A stretch of DNA of 64,000 bases from Echinococcus granulosus (GCF_000524195.1 NW_020170383.1:2841231-2905230); one strand, 5' to 3'. Numbered from the stretch's first letter, positions 1 to 11,306 are shown. The notes: generated from the letters alone by a model not told the origin. Program-made: numbers and translations.

Positions 1-494
1 TCTAGTGTGATAATGTACAGCTACCATATAAAGCAATGCAATGAAGAAGTAGTCCATCCGATCGGCCAAAGCCTTCCGCATGTCACATCTGTATAATTAG
101 CACTTGAATGAGAATGTAACATGAATAGAGACTTAATTTTGACACAAACGTATAATCCAGAGTGCGAGAAGTTTGTTGCCTCAAGGATCGAGTTTATTTT
201 AAACGAAAAATTAGATTTGTTGGTCTCTTTTTACAAAGGCTATTAGTAGTAGTTTAAAACTGAAGATTAGTGCTATCAACTACATACTGAAGTCTGTATA
301 AAACAGCGTTCAGTTTGCGTTTTAAATTGTCATTTGAAGGAGGAATATTTGTAGGTACTCATTGTCCTCTTTTAAGCCACAACCTTAGCAATAAAGCGGC
401 ATTTTTAAATCCTCCCAGACAAAGCACAAAAGGTTACGGTTCAGGGATTCCGATTCTGAGCAAATAACTTCGAGTAATTGAAGATGCGGCTTGC

Positions 495-2945
495 CATATA
501 GGCCTCAATGGCATTGATCCAGCCCAGCAAGGGTCCCTTGTCGTCAGCCACGCCCCGTCCATACATGCGCCCTTCAACAATGGTGAGCTTGAAGGGGTTC
601 GTGACCCAGGCTTCCTGCGGTGTCACGGCCTTTACGTCGACGTGGCCATAGATAAGAAGGGTGCGTTTGGTGAGGTCGTGACCCAGACTGGCGCACAGCA
701 CGAAGGGTAGCGGCACCCGTTCCGTCGGGTGCAGCGGCAACGACTCTCCCTCATAGATGTCCTCGTCGCCCACATTACGGTAGCAGATCTCAAAACCCAT
801 GCTACAGTCAAAGAATCCTTTTTTCCATTTAGTATTTAAATGATTTATTCTATCTCAAATTATGGAGTGTAATCCTAGGGTATCTCTGATAGGTGGTAGT
901 GGACTTCGAAATTAATGCTATAGCAAAGTAAACCGCTCTATAGCCCGCGTTGCATCGAACGAGCAAACTTCCACCTATGGAATTAAGGCCAAGAGTAGTC
1001 TGACTAAGCTCAAGTCAATTCCAAAATTCATACGGTAGTAAGGGGAGTCTTTTCTGCTTCTACTTCTAACCAAATGGACACATTTCAGAATGGCGATTGA
1101 GCGGGATCTGTGAAGATCTTCAACAAGCGTTGTAATATTTTAAAAGCTAATTTTTAAATCGGCACCTTACCGGACCAATATACTCCCATGCATTTGTTAA
1201 ACAAAATGTTGAGCTTTTCAAACGATTTCTAGCAGAGTTCCAAACCCATATCTTTACAAAAGAGGGCCATTTTAGATTCCATTTTCATTAGACCGATATA
1301 TATATAGGCAAGTTCATAGAATAGGGTCTTTGAAGATTTTGAATTAGCTTAAACGTATCTTTCATTTAACCAGTATCACGCATTTGCTGTTATTTTCAAA
1401 TAAGCAGCTTGAGCGCCGCTAATAAATGTTATTCGACATCGAAATCGATGCTGTAGCGAAAGAAAACTTCTTTTTGATTCTGCACTTTATCAGGCCGATG
1501 TATTTCTTATATTAATGTAATTCAACAGGTACAAAGTATTTAGAACATGTGCCGATAGGTTTTGAAATCCTCGTAATTGTAAGAGCGCCTCTGGCACCAG
1601 ATTAGTATTATCTTTTCATAATTGCGTAATGTAATCGTTGGGCTATTCCACACAAGCGCTGACGGTTTTCCAACCCTCCAAGACAGTGAAATATAATCTT
1701 CTGCATCCCAAATTTCATCGAGTTATATTATCTTGTATTCATGGAATGGGGAGTTCAAACAGATAGCAAACTCTGTGCTACGGCGAAGTAGGTTGATGCG
1801 TCTTCCATGATCTATATTTGTCCCAAAGCTTATATAGGCTGTGAATACCATGCATTGGTACAATCACATAATCTTCATTGATGCAGTGTTTAGAATGTCA
1901 AACCTACAGCGGGAAACACAATGCTGCATTATGCTACGGTAGGACTGGTTTGAAGGAAGCATTTTGATTGATGGCAAAATATTTTTGTATTTTGTGTCCA
2001 ACACCTGTAAATGTTGCCCAATTGAAGCCCAGTTAGTCAATATAGTATGCATCGTATGTTGGTGTTTTCCATAGAAGGTGATCTCAAACGCTGAAAATAT
2101 CCTGGTCGGCATTATTTTTCCAACCCAATTATTTTCAAGTTACAAATTTGCTTATAATGTCAAAGTGTCATTGGCGATGACAGAGGTTTTATGGGATGTT
2201 AGGGGCAAAATCTCTGCTAAATGCTGTTTGTGAAAAACATCCACGACAGCAATGATGTAGTTTGGCAACAAAAATAACAGACGTATTGGGTTTCCATTAC
2301 AGTCTCTATACTTCGATTAAAAAGCGACTAGGCTAAAGACTTTTAAATAAGAGAATTCATCTCCTCAGTTTACTTCTTTTTAACTTTACCAAGTACGACT
2401 GTGTGGATAAAGAGCTTAAGTTACTTCCATCCTTAGAAGTACAGTCAAGCAGTATTGTTTAGAATGTGCATCTTAATTAGTTTCAATATTGAATTTTATT
2501 TGCAGGGTAACAATCACAAATAAATATTTAATCATAAGTTTGATGATTCCATTAAAATATGGCAAAATATTTTCGTAGTTTTCGTCTTCCGGTAGACAAG
2601 TCAAGTGCTTTAATTTCCTCGGAAAGATTGCGTTAATTTGTCGAATATTTAATAAAATAATTGCATTAAATAATTGAATCTAGGACGTCATTACTGTTTG
2701 GCTGCAGCGACACTAAGACACAATTTAAGCGTTCAACTTCGTTTCAAATAAGTATGGTCATAAAAATATAAATAATCCTACTTCTTTAGCCGTATTCCAC
2801 ACCAACGCAGAGCCTTCAGAACGTCCAGTCGGTGATTAATATCATCCGAAATGCTCGAAATGGCAACCAACTCTTCCAGCCGTGTTATGTACGTGTCCGT
2901 TCGCCTATCGATGAGCTGGAGCAAAACGTCCAGATATCCGTCCAT
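495..2945 (-). CDS. CNDP2: CNDP2-like M20 metallodipeptidase, 5' part (two exons; runs off the left edge)
   Basis: Cytosolic non-specific dipeptidase family (M20), which cleaves dipeptides using two metal ions. Exon 1 is 2782-2945; its ATG is at 2945 and it encodes the usual N-terminal helix (MDGYLDVLLQLID...). Exon 2 is 495-801, with phase 2 joining cleanly to the acceptor at 802-803. Exon 2 carries the first metal motif IYGHVDV and the second, YGRGVADDKG, followed by GWINAIEAY, all in family order and spacing. The two exons are separated by a 1,980-bp intron. The right edge of exon 2 is inferred: the family pattern breaks after EAYM, where a GC donor (GCAAGC) lies at 494-493. The open frame continues to 441, but that tail does not look like the family. 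The dimerisation domain and remaining catalytic residues must lie left of the window. Family call is sure; the donor is tentative. Confidence 0.85.
802..2781 (-). other. Large intron of the CNDP2-like gene with internal degenerate repeats
   Basis: There is no coding signal on either strand. Three loosely similar segments recur near 901-945, 1431-1480 and 1761-1800. Each contains a variant of 'ATCGATGCTGTAGCGAAG', followed by an AT-rich stretch with 'CCGATGTAT' or 'CTATATTTG'. They look like decayed tandem or dispersed repeat units. Confidence 0.4.
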
Positions 2946-3843
2946 TTTCGGCTCTGTTCGGTTCCACTCTGACGTGGTATAAAATAAACACCCGTTTATA
3001 ATAGAAACTGCAGCATACTCAAGAATGTGCTCAAGAACTAACTTCTACTCCACTTATAAACTGTAGCTAGAGGTAATAAAGTTAGCGTATGCAGATTATT
3101 CAATGAACCTGGGCGATCACGTGCAACGTGGCGCGGTCGGATCCTCTCTGGCTTGCTTATTGATTATCCTTTTGAAAGTTGGATACCGCCTTGTCGCCCA
3201 TATTCCGCAATCAATTTGGACATTGCACTCGTCCGGTTCACATAGTGGGCTCGCCCCAACAGGCTGTTCGCGCTAGTCCCGATCGGCACCTTCCAATGTT
3301 TTCCTACCGCGGATTTTTAGTGCTGTGAGCGATTCCTTGCATGGGTGAGTGCCCAAGCCGCTTTTCATCTGCATATTTGGGCAAATCACAGCTGCGACGC
3401 CGCCAGAGCCTTTCACACCAACTTCACAGTGATCTGGGAACGGCAGAGCCTAGTTCATCGCGCCACTAACACCCCACAACAAGCTCGTGCGATGGAAGGC
3501 CCTCCCAACTCAAAACTAACGTTTTATGTCGACCAGTGAAGCAAATATCCAACGCCGGTTCAAAACAGTAATTTGCAACAGCTTCAGCGAAGCTACATAG
3601 AACATCTACGACTTTATGGATAATGTGGAACTGAATAGGTCGGAAGTAGAGCTTGAAGTCACTTAAACATCCAAGTCAATTCAAAATGGTGATGCGATTC
3701 TCCTCAATACGTACCTGAATGTTTTATGCCAAATGCCAATAATGGTGTTGCCGAGTTGAAGACGAAAGCGGGTGTGTATCGCCTCAAATATAAATGCGGG
3801 AATGTTTTGGAAACAATCTTATATACATTATAAAATAGAAACA
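2946..3843. other. Intergenic: CNDP2-like 5' end to PPIL1 3' end
   Basis: The stretch 3105-3540 is clearly GC-richer than its surroundings and holds a 64-codon open frame on the plus strand (3345-3539). That frame has no recognisable domain, good splice site or family resemblance, so I read it as a decayed repeat rather than a gene. The first ~150 bases beside the CNDP2-like ATG should contain its promoter, but no core element is convincing. Confidence 0.35.
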
Positions 3844-4407
3844 TTATGCAACAGGGGTGAGATAGGCGCGGTTGATCACGATTGGCTCGACAGGCCTGTC
3901 ATTTGGATCGGTCTCGATCATCCCTAACCTCTTGACAACCTGCATTCCCGACTTCACCCGACCAAATATTGTGTGCTTGCCATCAAGCCATTGCGTTGGA
4001 GCTAGCGTAATAAAGAATTGACTTCCATTCGTATTGGGACCAGAGTTGGCCATTGAAATTATCCCAGCGCCTAGGAAAAGTTAGGCAATAGCAACGAAGC
4101 CCACCTGTGTGTTTCAACTCTGGACTGATCTCATCTTCAAAGTAGCGTCCGTATATGGAAGCACCACCACGTCCAGTGCCTGTTGGATCACCCCCCTGGA
4201 TCATGAAATCTCGAATAACTCGATGAAAAGGAACCCCGTTGTAGTATTCACGTTTGGCCAATTCGGCAAAGTTTCTACACGTCCGTGGCGCATGCTTCCA
4301 ATAAAGCTCAATTACTATAGACCCCTGACTATAATTTAAAAAACCCTAAATCGGACGAAATACCTGGTCTCCAGCGTGACGCAACTTGGTTGGTCAGACG
4401 AGATCAT
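3844..4407 (-). CDS. PPIL1: Peptidyl-prolyl cis-trans isomerase PPIL1 (spliceosomal cyclophilin)
   Basis: PPIL1 is a cyclophilin of the activated spliceosome that binds SKIP/SNW1. Exons are 4364-4407, 4105-4328 and 3844-4070, giving 164 residues; the human protein has 166. An in-frame TAA lies six codons before the ATG at 4407, so the start is secure. The motifs appear in order: IELYWKHAP near residue 20, [22 protein letters not shown] with the catalytic Arg, [14 protein letters not shown], and [12 protein letters not shown]. Phases agree at both junctions. Intron 2 is only 34 bp (4071-4104) and sits inside the codon for Gly of HTGAGI; intron 1 is 35 bp (4329-4363). The gene is divergent from CD2BP2, with 354 bp between the two ATGs. 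Full-length and apparently active. Confidence 0.95.
4071..4104 (-). other. 34-bp micro-intron in PPIL1
   Basis: GT-AG boundaries on the minus strand (gtgggc...cctag). Removing it joins HTG to [11 protein letters not shown] exactly as in other PPIL1 proteins, whereas reading through it breaks the conserved core. Confidence 0.9.
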
Positions 4408-4761
4408 GCCTGCACAAACCACTTAGGCTGGTATGAAGGAAATGACCGCAAACGTTAAGCGAAGTTAAAGTAAATTAATAAAGCCACATAAATCTGAACA
4501 AAGGTTCGCTCCAATTTAATTTTTTTTGTGTGACGCAAATTTAAAAAAATTTTCTTACGAATTGTAAGACCGGGGGTTTCACTGTGTGTTTCTTTGGATT
4601 CTTTTTGGTTTATTTGCTGGCATGATGCTTGCAAATCTAGCATTCGAATTTCAAGCTTTATGCAACTCTAATAGCTTCATTGCTGCGTTTGGGCTACTTT
4701 ATAAATGCAGAATTTAAATAGCCAAACATATACCATATGATTAAACTGGCCTACGACCCCA
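4408..4761. promoter_or_regulatory. Shared 354-bp divergent promoter region, PPIL1 / CD2BP2
   Basis: This is the only DNA between the start codons of two oppositely oriented spliceosome genes, so both core promoters must lie here or inside the first introns. It is AT-rich. I see no convincing TATA box or paired motif. Confidence 0.5.
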
Positions 4762-7700
4762 ATGGCGAGTGTGAAGCGTCATGCGGTCCATTTAGAAGAC
4801 GAAGATAAACGACCCAAAAAAGAGAAAGTTTCAAAGAATACGCTGGAAAGTGATGAAGAAATTGGTGATGATGAAGAGGGTGGACGAATGGATGAGGCAG
4901 AATTGCAAGGTGCTTTGTGTCATCGAATGCCATTCCAGTGCTTTTAAGTTGTTCATTATTTTTGCCATATATTTGGTGTCATGAAAATTTTTAATCTAGT
5001 ATTATCAGCTTTTTGAAATTGTAATGCCTTTCTTCCTAGTTGGCCAAGAGCCTGAAACAATTGGCTTTGATAGCGATATTGTTATAACTCCTTTCAATAT
5101 GCGTGAAGAGTTGGAAGAGGAGGGCCATTTTGATGCAAGTGGAACCTTTATTTTCAAGCGAGTGAGTTTGTTATTTTGCATCCTTTTTGTAATTAGTCCT
5201 TTGTTATTCCATCTTCTGTTCTTTTGCGTTACTGGTCCTCTGCTCTCCACTGTCAACCTTTCACTGATCAGCCACATGGAGAATATTGTTTAGTACATTT
5301 ATTTCAGTATCATTAGTACTTCTGCATTGTCCTTATCACTCTTAGTCCTTTGACATCCGTTGTTTTTCCTTGCTTGGTATTATAGGTTAAAGCTTCGTTC
5401 CATCCTTTTGCTTAATAGTCTCCCCGATCGTCTATTTTCACTTTCAAAGACCAACGACGTGGGTGACAATTGGTTAGAGGACGTCGATTGGAATGAAGTG
5501 CGTCGAAACGAGCAGGCGGGTGGAGGCGGCGGTGGTGGGCCTAAGGCGACAACAATAGTTGAGGAGGAAGCGTTACCGGAAGTAACGGCTGATCTGCAGA
5601 CTGAGCTCTATCACCGTGCCGCCTCCCTCCTTCGGCCCGGCGAAACGGTGCTGCGTGCCCTTCGCCGCCTCGGCCCGAAGCGCTCTGCCACCTCCACTGC
5701 TCAGGGACGGAGCTGGATGCGCCGGAAGGACGGCAGCACTGCTAGTGCCGTGAAGACTCTCTCACCGGATGATGCGTATGTCGGTTGTTGTATATGTAGT
5801 TTAAGACTGGTTTTCTTGTTTTTATGGTGTCTGAGAGTGATTGGTGGGTTTCTTTGAAATCTCTGACGTTAAGTCGACTAACCTTTGGGTCAAAATGCGC
5901 CTTGTGTTGAGAATGACTACTCCTTCAAGTTGAAGCCAAATTTTGTTTTGCTAATCAGATATTATCTATCTTATACTAACTCAAAGCACCATAGTTTCGA
6001 GTAATCTTTTCGACAGTCATCTCAGTAAAGGAGCATGGGGTTCATGCTACAAATTATAGCACTTATTCGGATCCGAAAGCTAGAAGCATGCGATAGCGCT
6101 ACCCCTTTGTTATGTACCCTTAATTTCGTTCTGGATCTCGAAGTGTGTTTTTGTGTCGAAAGCTCGTTCCTTAAATGCGTTTAATGGGCTGTACTACGCA
6201 TTTCATACGCCCACAAAGCCTTTTCTTTGAAAGGGCCGTATTTTTAGTCCACGGATCTTAGTTGCATCTTCGAGTTTCTGTAGCCTGCATTTTCAGATAC
6301 CAAACTGTTCCGCTGTAGTGGACTTTTTCTATGTTCTAACAAAAACTTTTTGGGCCATTTGAACTGCTATATTACGGCCAAATTATGTCCTGTCTAGCGG
6401 TCCATGGTGAAGTCACCTCTCCACAAAATTCTCTCCAATTCTATTGCATGTTTTGCATTGCGGTTTTACCAACTTTTTGTGGAGTCTTTTTGTGTGGAAG
6501 ACACTTCTATGTACATTTTTCAATTGACGGCAAAAAAAATCCAGTCTGCATTTTCTGTTGTGCATCACATTGAAACCATCTTGATTTGTCTTATTACATC
6601 ATTTTGCTTTGCCTTCAACTTTGCTATTTTCTGCTAAGATCATAGCTTTTGCAGCTCTTCGACTTCCATAGTATCGTCCCGGTTTGTCCTACCTGCTTCT
6701 TTCTCTGAAATATCTTGTATTGGTTTTCGTAGCGCGAAGATGTATTTTCAAATGGGTCAGTTCTTGTTGAACATTTTTAAGCCCATCTCCGACTCAAAAA
6801 TTTAAAAATGATCTTATTTTTACTGCAACGTGTCTTTGAAAAGTGACTAGTCATTCTCGTTGCTAGCTCATGTCCTCAATTTTTATGCTACACCACAATA
6901 CACTCGTGCTAAAAAATTCGATAGTAAACGCCTTAATTCTTTTTTTTTTTGCGGAACAGTGCAAACGCTGAGGCCTTTGCGAGTCTTACTGAATTGGCCA
7001 ACGATCTGCTGGGCAGCGGTGATTTCGACATCTACCAGAAAACCAAAGAAGTAATCGAGGATCTAGTCGCTTCTCGGACACAGAACAACGAGGAAAACGA
7101 ATTGAACGCTCTTGGTGCTGTAATTGATGATGAGGCGGGCATCGAGCCGTCACGTGTGTACTTTTTTTAAACAAAGCACAGCTTTCTGACTAGATTGGGA
7201 CTTAGTAGTCCCGGCTCACTCCCGCACTCAGATACCTAGGGTCAAAAGTTGAGATGGCGACCTGCTTCTAACTGCTGCAAAATGTTCTACATGAGTCCCT
7301 CTGCCAATTTCAATATTTAGTTTTTGAATACCGTTAATTTAATGGTTCGTCTACTTTTCCAATTGCTATAATAAAACATTTTCATAGAGTACATAATAGT
7401 TGAGGCTCTAACTTACGTTATTTGTGCATTTCGACTAGTTCCCTCTGTTTCCAACAAATTTTATTTTGTTCCTCCTCCGCCGTGTCTATTTTGGCCAGTT
7501 TTCAACGCAGTAATGTTGGTAAATTTTGCTCCTTGTCCTCCAGCTTGCACTTTATCTGGCACATAAAACACTATTTAGTATTAAAGTTTTACACAGCCTC
7601 ATTTGGTCTTTTACTTTCATTTATTAATCCTCATTGAATCTTATGCGGCATTCGATGTTGTACGTATTCCGAGGAAAACCCCACGTTTTTTGAGCTTCGT

Positions 7701-8146
7701 CGCGACCGCCTAATATATGTACTTTCACAATACCACCCCAATTTTGGAGTTTGGGTTCTTTGTGTAACTATTTTTCGTGGTGGCTAAACAACTTTTGATA
7801 CCATAAAGTTGTTCTTCTACTGTTATTATCCCCACTTACCGTCTCCTTTATATCAAATAACAGCTGTATTGGTAGCTCTAGACGGTCCCATTTCTTTTGT
7901 TACTAAGGTGGTGAAACCGAAGAAAAGCAGGAAGGCGTAACGCCAGCAACAAAGTGGTTGGTGAAACGGGCCAAGACGGCAGAGGCAGATGTACGAATTG
8001 AGGGTCCCTTCGAGGAAGCTGTGTTGCGACAGTGGCTCGAGTCGACACCATCAGTGGACATCTTCGTCAAGCGTCAGGATGTAAATGAGGAGTTTCGCAG
8101 ACTCTCATCCATCGACTTTGACAAACTCAAAGCCCTCTTCACTTAA
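4762..8146 (+). CDS. CD2BP2: CD2BP2 / U5-52K homologue (U5 snRNP, GYF-family domain)
   Basis: CD2BP2 (yeast Lin1/Snu40) is a U5 and tri-snRNP assembly factor. Exons are 4762-4909, 5040-5161, 5450-5775, 6960-7153 and 7908-8146, giving 342 residues (human 341); all phases match. Family landmarks in order: acidic N-terminus (LESDEEIGDDEEGG), ITPFNMREELEEEGHFDASGTF, NWLEDVDWNEV, and the helical block with LLRPGETVLRALRRLG. The C-terminal GYF-type domain starts at ATKWLVKR and keeps GPF and the following QW. The tripeptide GYF itself is missing: the position corresponding to EGYFPDGVY reads ESTPSVDIF, and the aromatic before the GPF strand is also changed. The ligand pocket is therefore probably altered. 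The gene ends in FDKLKALFT. Divergent from PPIL1. Confidence 0.93.
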
Positions 8147-8978
8147 ATTATTCTCTCCTTTCCCGCCCACCTCGCATAACTCCTGCAATTTGTAAATAAT
8201 TGAATATCTGCTTCCACCGTCCATTTGTCTTGAAGAGTTTGAGTCGGTTCCTGTTTTCATAGTTCCATGTGTTGAGCAATTTTTTATGTGATAAAATTAA
8301 CATTGAGTATAATGGTGTCCTTTTAGGAATTTACTCCCAAGCTACTGGAAATAAAAATTGCTGCTGAAGTTCCATTTGAGAAGGCCTGAGTCGGTTTAAA
8401 TTCCGGGCTGTCCAATCCCAGATGAGTTCACCGAAAGCTTCTGCGAAAATTACTTTAAGCAAATGTAATCCTTTAATAACAAGCATGGCTGTTCAAATGG
8501 CATTTTTATGATAGGAGGTTGGGCAAACTGATAGTGCTTAGTTTCGTGACAACATTTGGGCAATAACATTGTCCGAATGCATTTGAAATATCTCCAAGAG
8601 CTGCAGGTCCACGTCGTTACATGGAGCAATAGAGTAACACTGAAAGATACTGCGATGCATGGAGAACTTCCCAACGCATCTAAAAAACATCCATATGAAC
8701 TAACCTTTAACAGTGTAAAAAATTTTACGCCAGTAAATTACATTCTTGCAAAACACAGTTCGTTCAGATTACGTATTAGTTCTATAGTTGCAACATTATG
8801 CATGTGGTATATTCATTCCCCTTGTTTTATATTAAAATGATAATATTAATGGAAGCAGAAAATAGATTATAACCACATTATGGTTAAGTAAGCTCTTCGA
8901 AGTTTTGTTATGGTAGCGATACAAAAGCTCCTCATTAATGTAGAGCTATTCATTAAAAATGTAATGAAGGCGTTAAAA
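8147..8978. other. 3' flank of CD2BP2, no gene seen
   Basis: Open frames at 8450-8674 (-) and 8556-8840 (+) have neither codon-use signal nor domain resemblance. Apart from the poly(A) signal I see nothing to annotate. Confidence 0.5.
8350..8355 (+). terminator. Poly(A) signal AATAAA for CD2BP2
   Basis: First AATAAA after the CD2BP2 stop, about 200 bp downstream on the sense strand. Confidence 0.5.
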
Positions 8979-9576
8979 TTACCATCCTGGACATAGTCTA
9001 TAACTTTTCGGCGTTTGGGATATCCATTCAGAAAATTAAAAAAGCAAAAACCCATTATTACCTATATATTCGCCCGTTGAAGATCTCTGGACAGATTTCA
9101 TCCACATCTTCAAATTGGCATTTCAGCTGCACCCCACGCGGTCGCTCACTCCGCTCCTCAAGGCGAAATGTAAGGACACAACAGGCAGAAGACGTCTTCT
9201 TACATTCAACAATTCGCCCAACCGTCTCAAAGATGAATGGGCACGAGTCCAGCTTGTTTAATGCTGCTGTAAGACCACGAACACGTCGAACGGGGACTGA
9301 GAATACACGCAACCCCGTGGTCGGCATTTCAGGACTTGTAGACTTCATGTTTTCTTTACAAGTACTTGACAAAGAAAGCGTCGGTTTGCTAGCGGACTTA
9401 GCCTCTTTATTGAATGCAAATTTGACCCCGTTTGGAATGTTAAATAATTTTTGGTGTGGATTTATACGTGTAGGAAAGACATTTTCTCGACAGAAACTGA
9501 CATTCTTTTGGTAATGAGAATGAAATGATGTTGACAAAGGATTTCGCTTTTCAGACGCATTGGAAACTGAGGACAT
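8979..9576 (-). CDS. Unrecognised protein, possibly SPATA22-like with a C-terminal OB-type segment
   Basis: The main exon is 9062-9576: ATG at 9576, then 171 codons, ending at a good donor (AG|GTAATA) in phase 2. The N-terminal two thirds is Ser/Asn/Lys-rich and looks disordered. The last ~60 residues (from FIFETVGRIV through VLTFRLEE and LKCQFEDVDEICPE to FNGRIYR) alternate like a beta barrel. From memory they resemble the C-terminal conserved part of SPATA22, the meiotic partner of MEIOB, which has 'EIDRELPRLIRG-VHRC' at the corresponding place. A possible last exon, 8979-8997, would add RLCPGW and a TAA; this 19-base exon is speculative. An upstream exon cannot be excluded. The function is a weak inference only. 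Confidence 0.45.
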
Positions 9577-9739
9577 GACCAAGCTTCACTAAAATTGAAC
9601 AATTATATTCAATGAAAATGTTGAAGTGGAGGTAAAGGAAATTAAAAAGGGCTTTTCAAAAAATGTCAGCTACGACCCACTCCCCATAAAACACGATTTG
9701 GAACTAATTTTGGCGGGACTGAAAACGAGCTGAACAGAA

Positions 9740-9859
9740 ATGGAACGCTATTTGGAACTATTTCGTAAGAGATGTGCTTATTTAAAAGACCACACTTATC
9801 AGGAGGAAATGAAAAACCGGATGCGCCAACACCTACAAAACCTTATTGACCCACGTTAA
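9740..9859 (+). CDS. Short open frame, 39 residues, charged helical
   Basis: The peptide starts MERYLELFRKRCAYL and ends HLQNLIDPR before a TAA; an in-frame TGA lies just upstream of the ATG. Its composition (many Arg, Lys, Glu, Leu, Gln; few low-complexity codons) is much more protein-like than other short frames nearby and predicts one amphipathic helix. It starts 164 bp from the divergent ATG at 9576. It could be a micro-protein, an upstream frame, or one exon of a gene whose other exons I did not find. Confidence 0.3.
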   Translation: MERYLELFRKRCAYLKDHTYQEEMKNRMRQHLQNLIDPR

Positions 9860-10391
9860 CAAAAGAGCAGTTTAAAATACGCAGCTGATCTGGAGTAAGT
9901 CGCTGGATAAACCAAGAAATGCTGACACTAAGACATCTTTAAGTAACATTATTGAACAGCTGGGATTTAATTGCGCTGCTTTAGAAGTACGAAGATTGAT
10001 TTTTAAAACGGACTAATACATTTTCTTTTGAATTTTGCACATCACTCTAAATAGGATGGCATTATTATATTTCTTTCAAAGCATATAATTGCTAGTAGAA
10101 TTTTGACCTACTTCTTATTTCAAACTTTGCTAATGTTGCTAGAACCGCTAAATCCTAGGACTCTCTTCCTAATAAGCTATAATCAATGCAAAGAATTTGG
10201 TGTGCATTCAAAAGTTCGCCGACATTAACTATTGTTATGTGAGCGGGGTTGGGATTAAAATCACATTTTAGATCAGTACTTAGTTTTATCCTAAGTAATG
10301 CAGCTGGTTTAACTTTGTTTTGTTTTTTGGCATCGCTCGCATGGACCTCTCATTTTTTAACACCTTTATTAGTTAGTTCGGATTCTTTGCT

Positions 10392-10625
10392 ATGGCGGGA
10401 CAACCTAATCCTCCCGCACAGATGATCCAAAACCAACAGGTGTGTGTTGATGGCTTGACTAAGTATGCACACCTTTTACAAGTCATCGATGAAATGGGAC
10501 GGGATATAAAGCCCACTTACGTCAACAACAAGAACGCAGCTGAAAGGTTGAAGAAAAATATTCATTCTGCTCGTATTCTAGTTCGTGATTGTGTTGCAGA
10601 GCTGGAGAGGGTTATGAAAAGTTGA
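10392..10625 (+). CDS. Small single-exon protein, 77 residues, unrecognised
   Basis: An intact frame from ATG to TGA with an AATAAA 15 bp after the stop, so this is a credible compact gene. Residues 1-12 are Gln/Pro-rich. Residues 13 to the end are helical, including CVDGLTKYAHLLQVIDEM and NAAERLKKNIHSARILV. Size and helix pattern are reminiscent of small Mediator head subunits (the 'LCxxG' start of MED30, for example), but I cannot establish this. No introns, no signal peptide, no membrane segment. Confidence 0.6.
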   Translation: MAGQPNPPAQMIQNQQVCVDGLTKYAHLLQVIDEMGRDIKPTYVNNKNAAERLKKNIHSARILVRDCVAELERVMKS

Positions 10626-10639
10626 AATTGTGATATTTT

Positions 10640-10645
10640 AATAAA
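10640..10645 (+). terminator. Poly(A) signal AATAAA for the 77-residue gene
   Basis: AATAAA lies 15 bases after the TGA of the small gene at 10392-10625, followed by a T/G-rich tract. Confidence 0.6.
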
Positions 10646-11306
10646 TGTTTTCTATTGAATTGTATCGATATTTTGTGGGAATGTCATTTCTCAGCATTCG
10701 GCGTTACAGATAACATGTGATTAGGCCATTCCTTCGTCTTGATGGTTTATTTTCGCAGATCGGTTTTTAATTTGCACATTACTGTGGATATTTGAATAAA
10801 TATAGCTCTTTATGCCGCTGACGCTCATGCGGTTTATTTGCCAACTCTCAAGTGCACCTGGTATTGTAAGCACTGTGTATAGGCCCAACATCACTCGCAC
10901 AATGTTGCACTGAGTGACTGCGAAGTTCCATTCGGATACCTACTCGATAAAGCCTTTCATGATCACTTGGCGGTAACCGAATGTCGAATCCAGTCGAACT
11001 CGTCTGTGTTCGACATCATTGAGTTCAGGTAATGGAGGCCGCACATGCAACTCTCTGCTGCAGAGCCACCTAAGGCGGTAGGACCGCACAGCTCAACTCG
11101 ATCCACTTCTTCGTACGAAGGGCGATGGTTACTTCATCCCCTATTCCTAGCTGTCTATCATTCCCTGCTAGGGTTATAAGACTACGAGTATGGTTCTAGG
11201 CGCTTTGTTTCCAAGTACTGTAGTGTTCACGGAAATATTTTATGTACAGTCGATTGGTAGTACACGTATGTATAGTATATACATAAAGACACTGGGAAAA
11301 AAGTAT
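10646..11306. other. Intergenic, with a GC-richer repeat-like block
   Basis: The block 10840-11180 is GC-richer than its flanks, has no sustained frame on either strand, and has the look of an old mobile-element remnant ('GGAGGCCGCACATGCAACTC', 'CTGCAGAGCC'). The rest should hold the 3' UTR of the JADE-like gene on the minus strand. Confidence 0.35.

Noticed and set aside
3345..3539. 64-codon plus-strand frame in a GC-rich patch
   Set aside because: No domain, no splice context, and the base composition suggests a decayed repeat.
9077..9514. 145-codon plus-strand frame opposite the SPATA22-like exon
   Set aside because: It is the antisense shadow of the minus-strand frame, which has the better start, donor and family pattern.
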